From Colocasia esculenta (Eukaryota; Streptophyta; Magnoliopsida; Alismatales; Araceae): DNA of 64,000 nt. Below the pieces are notes generated by a model. It was not told the origin of the DNA and did not search any database. It worked only from the letters and a program-made list of their open reading frames with translations. The position numbers were made by a program, and so were the translations under genes. Location: positions 182,566,348 through 182,630,347 of the forward strand of contig CM024753.1 of the NCBI GenBank assembly GCA_014218235.1. Reading direction: 5' to 3'. Of the stretch, positions 54,955 through 64,000 are shown in pieces (the stretch's first letter is position 1; each line of letters starts with the position of its first letter).

Positions 54955-57900
54955 TCAACCTCGACCTCTAAGGTAGCAATGGCAGCCTGGAGCCTGCTCT
55001 GCTCCATCTCCAAAGAAGATAGTCCTCGCGGCCACGTCTACAGAACGCCGCACGTCCTCAGCAGCTGATTGGTCCAGGTAATGGGCCAGTATACGCAAAA
55101 GGGATGCACGAGCTGATTGTTCCTTCTGCGTAGAGAGAAGAGATGCATGCTCGTCCCGCACCAGGGAAATCTGACTAGCAGCACTTATAGCCTCGCCACG
55201 AAGGGTGACCAGTCGGGCCTCCAAAATCTCGAGAGTCTGTGAGGATCGCTCCAACCCTATGCATCCAAAGCGCAGAAGTTAAACCCACTTCAAGTAAAGA
55301 ACAAAAGGAACATTTAAGAGACAAGCAATAAAGAGGGACCTGAAACAGCCCAAGATGGGTGTGAAGACACCTCCTCGGTGTCGGAAATACCTCCAGGCGC
55401 TGGAAGCTGTTGAGTCTCACCCGACAGGGGCTCAGTATTTTCACCATGGTCGTCGGGAATCGCACAAGTCTCCAAAGAGCCAGGTTCATTAGCATCCGAC
55501 GGCTTCTCTACATCTAAAAGAACATGTGTGCAAAAGGCTAAGATCATGACGAAGACTCCTGACAAGCTGGAGATGAAAGAAAATGTATACCTAAAAGGCA
55601 CCCGGAAGGGCTGGCGGCGGCATTTGCCTCTGTAGTCACCATTGGGAAGTCTAAAGCAGTAAGCAGTGGGGCATCCTGGCTGATCGTGGCTATGGAATAT
55701 TAAAAAAAAAAAAGAGGCTGTTATAAGAAGAGCACGCACCAAAGAGTTTCCAGATGTGATGAGATCCAGAAGAATGTTGTGGATACCTGGTTCAGAACGA
55801 AGGGACAAAGGCTGATCAGAAATCTCTGTATCGTAGCAGGTCATGGGAAGACCGATAGAGGAGCTGCAACAAAAAAAAGAAAGATGACAACATGTGAAAT
55901 GGAAGAGGAAAATTGAAAGAAAACCCAAAGCGGGCAGCAAGCACTGAAAGCCAAAATACCTGTGATATGGGGGAAGTGGCACCAGTTGCGGCCAACCCAA
56001 CAGTGTCTACAATGGCTAGAGGTACCTCTTGGTCTATGGAGGGTGGAGGATCTTGTATCATCTCCATCAAGTCGTCAAAAGGGATGCCTGAAAGAAGAAA
56101 CATGGTCAGATAAGGTGGTGATAAGTCAGTGACTGGTGTTAAAAAAAAAAAGGAGGAAAGCTGGAAATAATAACTTACTGAAGCATGGATATCGGGGTCC
56201 TCCATCGAGGGATCCCAGTCTGGGTCTAAAATCGGGATGTCGGTCACATCCCTCTCATAATCCCAGTCATCTATGTTGTCATCCTGGGAAAGCCCTTTGT
56301 GAGCAGCTAGGGCTGAGGGTAAAGGCACGTCATTCTGATCATTGAACTGAAGGGAGCCCGGTAGTCGCTCTACAGACCCTGCTAAGATCAAAGGAAGAAA
56401 AGACATGAACATGTACATACGTGGAAAGTAACAAGCAATGAAAATAGAGATCAGTCGCTAGTCACCAATCTCTGCACTATATCAGGTGAGACCCTAGGCG
56501 ATGAATGATGACAGAAAAGGGCAGGCCATCTGCATGAATAAGTATTGATCAAATGAGGTCAAGAAAGACAAATCTGACATATAGGCAAAAAAAAAAATCA
56601 AGGGAAATATGACTACACTTACCCGCGTGCACTGCGCCAACTGAGTCTACGTGCATAGAGATGTGAGGAGAAAAACTTGCCCCATCTGTGGATGGAACAA
56701 GATAAATGAGAAAAGCATTCTCTCAGGAAGAAAAAGCGCGAAAAGAAGGGTGTAGTCAGTACCTGCGCCACAAGGAGGAGAACCGACCACCTCAGATGGG
56801 GGAGTGGGTGAACTAATGTTGGGCACCGTACGGGTCTCAGGCTGAGCTACACGGCGAGAAGGGCTCACAGTGCCTGAAGGGAAAAGGAAAAAATACAGCA
56901 AATGGAAAGTTATCAGAAAAGTAGCTGGAGCACAAATGAATATAAATGTTTAAATCCTCACCTGAAGGCAAAACAAACTCAAGTGGCTGCGGAATTACTG
57001 TCTGAGGGGAAAGACCCAACTCTAGGGCACCCGAAGACACAGCCGACCACACGTCGCCCAGAGTGCGAGCCCTCTGAACTAGAAAAGCCTCGCGGCGAGG
57101 CCCAAGAGTGGTGAGAGCACTGCTGAGATAAGCTATCCACTCTTTGGCCGGGTCATCGCTAAAAGTATCTGGAAAGAGTAAAGAATCTGTAGGTGCATCC
57201 TGCGGGAGCCCACAAGCATGAACAAAGTCTGACCACCACTCGTAAGAAGAAGCTCGATCCGGGCAACTACCCTCGCCCTTCTCTTCGAAGCACTTTTCTT
57301 GCGAGGCGGAGGAGTGCCGGCACGCTCAACATCTCCCTCAGCCAAAGGGCGCTTCTGCAACTTTTCCCTTGCCTTAAAGGCTTCTATCACCTGGGTAGCT
57401 AAACTCGGGAAATGTCTCTTCAAATGTTTCTCTCTGATATGGAAATGTGGGCGATCCAGTTTGCGCAAATAATCTCTCTCAACATGACGAATGGCAGCAG
57501 AGCGCTGAGTGAAATTACCCCCGTGGTAAGCCCACCAATCAGCATACCTCAGTGACACGTGTCCCCGCTGAGAAGGAGGTAAAATCGGAACATCTCTAGA
57601 AGGAGGTTCTTGCTGAAATAAATTCCACCACATGCGGATTTGCAAGTGAACGGTCCGCTGGCGCAAAGCACGGATCAACCCTGGAAACTCAAAATCTGAA
57701 GGAATTCGCTGATCATAGCCGAACTTTCTTGCAAACCTGTGCGGGTAGTAGGGCTCCAGAATGGCAGTCTGACCCCCTCTAAAAGTCAACACCCCAGGGC
57801 GGGTACACTGAATCCAGCTCAAACGAAGGCACCTCGCAGCGAAATCGTGCACCACCTGCTGTGTCCACGGGTCAAACCAACCCGGCTGCCCTAAAGATGA

Positions 57901-59718
57901 GTAATCCAGAAAGGGTCTGAAATCAAGTGAAGAGTGATCAAAGCTCAACTTCCCGGTCGCCCCGACGGGAATAAAACCCAGTGCATCTCGAGCAAGAGAG
58001 AGGAGACTGTCACCATCTCCGTCCAGCTGGTCAACAAATCTGAAAATAGTGGGAATAGAAACATCTCTGATATCCCCTGCTGGCAGGCAACTAGGTAACA
58101 AGCAATGTGCCCAGGCGCTGATGTAGTGGGTAGCCATCAATATGGTGCTGTCCCGAGGCTGAGGATGTGAAGATAAAACTCCGAAAGAATGATAAATGCA
58201 GGCCAAGGCAGCAGGAGCCAAAGCCAGCTGACATCCACATGCTAAATGGCAGGCCGGGTAAATAGCCTCTGGGCGCAAAAGAGACTCATCGCCAAGAGGG
58301 ACAGCGAAAGAGCACAACCAGTAAGCCAAGTAAGCAGCCAAATGTGTGATCTCATCAAGTTCCCAGGGGTTCTCTGTCCGGTGCGGAGACTCAAATATAT
58401 GGGGAAATGCAGGCAGCTCCTCTCGAGGAATCTCATACATGTCATGACGGGTCCCCTGTGCTCGTGCAAATTCATTCACATAACAGAAAGGTCCACCATA
58501 GAAATACCTCACCCAAGTGTACAAACTGACTCGCGGAACGGTAGAAGCAGTGCTGGTATCATCGGTGTCATCAGCTAAAGAAGCAGAATGTCGTGCCTTG
58601 GCCAGATCATGCCAAACTCTCAACAAATATCTATAACAAAATTCCAGCACATATTGACCCTGGCCATCGGTAGAATCTATGTGAAAATCATCTAAGACGA
58701 CCTCTTCATAAGGTTCGCCTACAATGGGAAGCCCTGAAATGCGATGGAAAGCCCACAAGTCTATAGTAGTCTCACCCTCTGCAGTGCAAATAGTGTTCCA
58801 TTGTGGATTATACCGCTCAGCCACAGCATGTATCAAACCAGTGTAACATGGATATCTGTAAAGTGCCGCAGTCACTGCATGACGGATACCCACAAGATCA
58901 AGCATATGGCGATAATGCTGAATCACATATTGCAACCACTCTGTTGCCCCGGGGCGAGGAACATGTGACCGTCTCACACCCAGCTTGTCATACCAGCTAG
59001 GTCTCTTGCTCTGCAAAATATCTTGTAAAATACACTGGCCGCTGTAAAGAGTCTGCTCAGAAGGCTCGTCAGCTGAAGTCAAAAAGACACCAGCCCTGTG
59101 GCTAGAAACTGGAGCCCGGCTCCCACCTGCTATTATCCAGGAAGCTGCTCGTAAAGGGCGAGAAATGCTATGTGTACCTGTCAACTGCACATACCTTCCC
59201 AACTGTTTTGCTGAAGGTAACTCGTTCAGGCGAATGCCATGCCAAGGGAAAGCTGGATATGCATATGAAAATAAACCCTCCATGCTGTCACGATCAGAAA
59301 GAATGGCGCTCTCCAGAGCAAGCCTCTGGGCGCGAGTCAAGGGGACGGGGCCGTCATCATCATCACCCGGCCAGACATACGAAGACACAAATGCCATAAC
59401 AGATTCATTTGAGGGAAGGTGCTGAGGATAATCCACAGGGCGCTGAAAGTAGAAATGTCCGTCACAATAGAGTACCCAGCCTGGGTCAATGGGTGCTGAA
59501 TCGCCAGATGTCGCGTCAAGGTGCGATATTGCAATTCGGGCGTAACCCCGATCTAAATCAGAAAGCTTCTCAACTGTCACCAGGGTGGGTTCCATAAAAG
59601 GCATCTTCCGACGACAGGTGCGGGGATTCGGCAAGCTAGTACGAACAGTAGTAAGGCCACGTCCCCTACCATAAGAGCGACAACCTCGGCCTCTCCGAGA
59701 ACCCCGACGCAAATCCAT
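54955..59718 (-). CDS. Antisense plant-mobile-domain (PMD-like) gene inside element 2
   Basis: A first exon of about 2.75 kb (ATG at 59718, donor CAG|GTGAGG at 56962) encodes an N-terminal R/G-rich tail. A PMD-like core follows, with WYDKLGVRRSH, TIDLWAFHRISGLPIVGEPYEE-like sequence (the GLPI.G signature), WVRYFYGGPFCYVNEFA and W/R-rich helices. Several short exons follow (for example 56763-56873, with TTCAG and GTACTG borders), ending in a likely coiled coil (55254-54955). One frame break, in an A run near 57300, divides the first exon. PMD proteins occur both in host genes (MAIL1/MAIN type) and as extra frames in plant gypsy elements. Here the gene is antisense to the element. Its role is not known to me. 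Exon borders beyond the second are only roughly placed. Confidence 0.72.
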
Positions 59719-59868
59719 AATTGCCTGGGTATTGATAGAAGCAAAAGGAAAATATCACTACGTGCTGGAAAACGCAAATGACGTGAATTTTAACAGCATG
59801 AAGCACTGAATGATCACAAGAATCACACGTGACAGCTGCCCGATGATGTGGCACGGGCTATCTGTCAC

Positions 59869-59880
59869 GTGGGGGGCATT
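59869..59880 (+). other. Polypurine tract of element 2
   Basis: GTGGGGGGCATT directly precedes the right LTR and is identical to element 1's. Confidence 0.85.
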
Positions 59881-61533
59881 TGTTGTGCCATTTTTTTTTT
59901 CTGGCTTCCTACTGTCGAAGGGGGGAACGGAATAGAAGGAAGAAAGATATATACGCACAGGAGAGAGAGATACCTGGAAGGCCGGCCTCACACCTCTCCT
60001 CCTCAGCCGTTGCCTGCAAGAGACAGGAAGAGAAGGGCGGGTCCCTGCTGAGGGCCCCCTGCCCGCGACCGCCCTGGCCGCCCCGCCGCGGCCCGGCGCC
60101 TGGATCACCGCGGCCCACCCCCCGCCGGTCGCCGTCGCCTGTCCGGCCGGCAGCCGCCGCCGCCCTAGCCGCCCCGCCGCTGCCGCTGCCGCTGCCGCCC
60201 TGCCGCTGCCGCTGCTGCGCTGCCCCCCCCCCCCGCCGTCGCGCTGCTGCTGCTGTGCCTGGGGTCCGCCACCACCAAGCAAGAGACGAAGAGGAGGGGA
60301 GAGGCTGCGCCCCCCCCCCTTCCTGCTCTGTTTCGCACAGAGCAATCCGGGAAGGTGCCCGGCTCAATCAGGGAAAGGGAAAATGTGAAGAAAATGAAAA
60401 TACGAGGGTTAAATCGCAATAAACCAATGTAAAAATTGCGTAAAACCCCTATTTTAATGGGCAGAGCTCCGGGGAGAGCGCCAAACCTTCCGCCCGGGCG
60501 TCTTTTGCCCAGGCACTATAAAAGGAGGGGGGCGCCCCAGGCTAAAGGGGAGGATTTTTGGAGTTTTAAAAATCAGAGCAAGGCTCTGGGAAAAGACTGC
60601 AAGGCGGTCTGGGAAAGGGTCTGCAAGGCAGCCCTAAAGAGTATCGTGCAAGGCACGATCCAATTTTCTCAAAGTCAAAGCAAGGTCCATTGGACTTCTT
60701 CTTATTGGGCCTAGTACTCCTTATTGGGCCGGACTTGTACTGTCACACAATTAATCAAGACATTTTGTGCTTATTGGACCAACAATTAGCAAATCAACTT
60801 GTGTGATTTATTGGGCCCATTGGGCTATTTTTAATCATCCAATGATGCGTTATATGAATTATTTCATGTAATGTCACGTTTATTTAAAACGTAGCACTAC
60901 GTAATTTCCTAGTCAAAATCAACCAAGTTTTCGACAAGTGTTAACAAAATATCTTCCAAATAATATTCTTTAATTTTTAATAACATAAAATCAACAAACA
61001 AGTTATGTCTCACATCAATTTTAACCCACCTTAAGTCAATTCATGTTTAAAACAATTAAATAAATGAAAATGTTAAGCTAATTCCCCTTTAAATCAATCA
61101 AATAAATAAAAAATGTAAATTTAATTCACATAATTTAAATGCAAATAAATAAATCACGAAAATGCTTAAATAAATGAAATAAACAATTCTGAAAATACCA
61201 AAAAAATGAGAAATACATTTAAAAATCAATAAAAAAATGAAATAAATATCAAAAAATTCCAAAAAATGAACTGCATGTTTGCAATGGTGTTTCTTTCCAT
61301 GTATAATTCATTTCATTCAAATGTGAGTCACGTTCTTTTGTTTCAACAAGTTTGTCTGATGGTTAATCAAGGATATTCAGTCTTTGTGCTGATATAATTA
61401 ACACTAACCGCAGTTAGTGGGGGAGGTCAAATGAACTAAGCAAGACCATGTCCATATAAATAAATAAATATCCAAATAAATCAAATCCAAACATAAATTT
61501 AAAATTTTTAAAATGTTAAAAATAATTCTCACA
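59881..61533 (+). repeat. Right LTR of element 2
   Basis: It starts TGTTGTGCCA and ends TTCTCACA, 1653 bp. A TATA box (CACTATAAAAGG) is near 60516. The G+C-rich first 500 bases give overlapping P/A/R-rich frames on both strands that I do not take as genes. It matches the solo LTR at 30124-31882. Confidence 0.9.
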
Positions 61534-62467
61534 GTGTGTCAGGCAGGGTTGTGAGGAGTCAGGGCTCAGGATCCTCTTCAGGCAGGGTTGTCAGGATCCC
61601 CTTATTTACCTGAATATAAGATATTACATGTAAATAAGGAAGTACCCCCCATTTGAATCTAATAAAAATATCAAAAAAATCATATCTCTTACCAATAAAA
61701 AGTTAACTCTCCCACCGAAGAAGAAAATCGCAATTTCGATGATTTTAGCGAAATGCTAACTTTTTAATCTCTCATAATTTGGTCTATCTAAAATTTGATA
61801 ATTCAAATAAACCATATGGAACACTAAAAATTCAAAGTCCGGTAAAAAAAGTCAAATGTGCATGTGACTTCTCCAAGGGAGCCGCTCTCCTACTGACAAT
61901 ACTTAGTCTGTTTGAGACCTCTTAAGATTTGGTCAAATCTAAACTATCATCACTCAAACTCATGAGAATTGTCACTTTCTAGTTTCTTTTCAATTAGAAA
62001 GTGAAAAATCTCACGAGTTTAGGTGATGATAGCTTAAGTTTGACCAAATCTTAAGATTCCTCGAGCAGACTAAGTACTGTCAGTAGGAGAGCGGCTCTCT
62101 TGGAGAAGTCACATGCACGTTTGACTTTTTTTACTAGACTTTGGATTTTTAGTGTTCCATATGGTTTATTTGAATTATCAAATTTTTAGATAGACCAAAT
62201 TATGAGAGATTAAAAGTTAGCATTTCGTTAAAATCATCGAAATCGCGATTTTCTTCTTCGGTGGGAGAGTTGACTTTTTATTGGTAAGAGATATGATTTT
62301 TTTGATATTTTTATTGGATTTAAATGGGGGGTACTTTCTTATATACATGTAATATCTTAAGTAAATAAATATTTACTTAAATGATATTCAGGTAAATAAG
62401 GGGATCCTGACAACCCTGCCTGAAGAGGATCCTGAGCCCTGACTCCTCACAACCCTGCCTGACACAC
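61534..62467. mobile_element. 934 bp near-perfect palindrome (foldback element)
   Basis: The two arms, about 450 bp each, are reverse complements with few differences, from GTGTGTCAGGCAGGG to CCCTGCCTGACACAC, around a ~15 base centre near 61990. There is no coding sequence. This is the form of a foldback or long-armed MITE. Its left end touches the LTR of element 2 with no base between, so its own target duplication cannot be read. Confidence 0.85.
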
Positions 62468-63884
62468 ATACATAAATATCATATATATAATAATTATATG
62501 CGAATCAGGGCGCATTAGGCAAATCAGGGATCGGATCGTGGCGGATCCGCGAATCGGATCGGATCGGATCGCATCGGATCCATTCGATTCGCGGCCGGGC
62601 GGCGGATCCATGCGGATCACAACTCGGCCCGCCCCTGATCCGCTCCGATTCGGGAGAATCGGGCCGATTCGCTTTGCCATGACAAACCATGATTATAGTT
62701 TAATTTTTTAAATTAATTTTTATCAAGTAAAAATTATCTCAAAAATCACTAGGTCGACTTAATCTCAACATCTATGCATCAATAATTCCTGATATTTTAT
62801 ATTTTTTAAATCAGTATATTTTTCTAGTAATTATAATGACTTCAAGTTTGACTTATTTTTGGAACCAAATGTCGTCCCGTTGAAGTGCACACAATCAAAG
62901 ATAATATCAGAATTATATTAATAATATAAAAATATTCTAAAATTAAAGATAATTATATTTTATATAAGTGATCATGTTTTACGTATAATTTACTATCTCT
63001 TTTACTTTTTTAGTGTCATATTAATATTTTATTATACATTTTAAGACGTTACAATTTTGTTTCTATTTTCGAATTCTTGGTGTTGATATTAATGGAATAC
63101 ATTGGTCATATCATGAACAACTTTCATGAAGAGTCCAAAGATTAGATCACCATCATTCAGGTTGTAGAGAGGCCGCACTCATTGTTAATTTTTGGATCGC
63201 GATATGAGATAGAAGGTCAAGAATAATCTACTGTATCTTTAAGCACAGATATTCATTTGATGTGATTATAATTGGAACTAATAAAGAAAGTCGTGGGGAA
63301 CACCTTTCATGAAGAAGTCTCGAAGAGATAAACCCTCATTTGAGATTGGAAGGTATGATAATCATATATATGTAAATCATGATATGAGAGAGAATGTGAA
63401 GAATAATCTACTATAACTTTGGACGTAGACCACCAATTATGGTGATTCCACTTTGAAGACGAAGGTGAGAAAGAATAAAACAACTTTGATGAAGACCTCA
63501 TGAGCATATCAACTTTTTTTAGGCTGTATAAGACGTGATATCTCTGATAGTTCTGGAGAATATGAGAGAGAAAGGGGAGAGAGAAAAGATGCATGTATGA
63601 GAAGAGATGGAAAGTCTATCTTGAGTTTGGATGGAGAGTATTTTGTTGAAGTTTGCTCATTTTAAATATTAACCAAGTCACAAAATTAAAAAAATAAATC
63701 AAACAAGTCATTTTTCCACCGTACCTCAGCAGTACGGTACGGTATGGTACGTACCTTCCCACAGAGAATGCAGCACGGTCGATCTTGACGGTACGGCGAA
63801 CCTTGAGGTGAATAACATCTTAAAAATTAATTAGCAATCTAGCATGGTTTTTACTGTCAACGCGCCCATTTTAAAAAAGTTATA
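62468..63884. other. AT-rich sequence, no gene seen
   Basis: 62530-62600 is a GGATC-rich simple repeat. 63200-63480 contains two imperfect direct copies (AAGAATAATCTACT...). 63715-63790 has GGTACGGTACGG-type repeats. None belongs to a family I can name. Confidence 0.5.
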
Positions 63885-64000
63885 ACCAATTTTCTTATTG
63901 TCTTCCTCTTCTCCTTTCTTCTTCCTCTTCTCCATGTCACTTCTTTCTTCTTCTTACATGTATGATTTTATTAATATTTATATATTTAAAACGATACGAA
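63885..64000. repeat. Return of copy 1-like sequence
   Basis: The last 116 bases match 29298-29420 (AGTTATAAC, then TCTTCCTCTTCTCC and ATGTATGATTTTATTAATA). Either the duplication continues beyond the window or this is a dispersed repeat. The present sequence cannot decide. Confidence 0.6.

Larger units (their letters stand above)
43153..61533 (+). mobile_element. Element 2: older Tat-type Ty3/gypsy retrotransposon with antisense gene
   Basis: On the plus strand it runs from a partial left LTR through PBS, gag, protease, RT, RNase H, extra RNase H, integrase, a long 3' region with tandem repeats and an antisense gene, to PPT and the right LTR. Many stops and frameshifts break gag and pol, so it is much older than element 1. 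It shares domain order and PPT with element 1 but has a different PBS and different LTRs. The left end and target duplication are hidden by the gap. Confidence 0.88.

Noticed and set aside
62505..62690. Frames with SDPIRSDPIRG-like sequence
   Set aside because: They are translations of a GGATC simple repeat.

Overview
This is nuclear DNA of a flowering plant. The evidence is a split, chloroplast-type 1-deoxy-D-xylulose-5-phosphate synthase (DXS) gene with ten exons and GT-AG introns, a plant-specific TIFY/CCT/GATA gene, and long Ty3/gypsy LTR retrotransposons of the Tat type (two RNase H domains, polypurine tract of the form GTGGGGGGCATT). I cannot fix the species. About two thirds of the window is transposon sequence.

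Layout. Positions 1-9517 hold DXS copy 1 on the minus strand with its promoter. A 3.6 kb solo LTR (3858-7432, target duplication GTGGC) sits inside coding exon 3, so this copy is very probably dead. At 9523-28069 an 18.5 kb Tat element (element 1, minus strand, near-identical LTRs, target duplication TACCC) interrupts the DXS upstream region, which resumes at 28075. Next come a TA-rich minisatellite split by a second solo LTR (30124-31882, target duplication TATAG), and four exons of a GATA/ZIM-like (ZML) gene on the minus strand (33700-35615). At 36322 the sequence of position 1 starts again: this is a tandem segmental duplication carrying DXS copy 2 (37432-41053), whose reading frame is intact at 713 residues. 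Its upstream region matches copy 1 to 42960. A 100-N assembly gap then hides most of the left LTR of a second, older Tat element (element 2, plus strand, to 61533), which carries an antisense, multi-exon plant-mobile-domain gene. A 934 bp near-perfect palindrome (61534-62467) directly abuts that element. The last 116 bases again resemble copy 1 (29298 onward).

How the parts relate. The duplication came first. The solo LTR and element 1 then hit only copy 1, and element 2 hit only the copy 2 side, so each event is datable relative to the others. Copy 2 keeps the ThDP and catalytic motifs and a TATA box, while copy 1 has several substitutions at conserved positions besides the insertion.

The most unusual signal lies in the 3' untranslated parts of the two Tat elements. 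Each carries two copies of a ~130-base module of three hairpins. The core is conserved (TGAAAACCCGAAAGGGCG, containing CCC-GAAA-GGG with a GNRA loop), while the flanking stems differ in sequence from copy to copy and still pair. The tandem repeats between the modules also contain changing, compensated stems. This looks like selection on RNA (or single-strand) structure. I know of no description of it, though I could not search.
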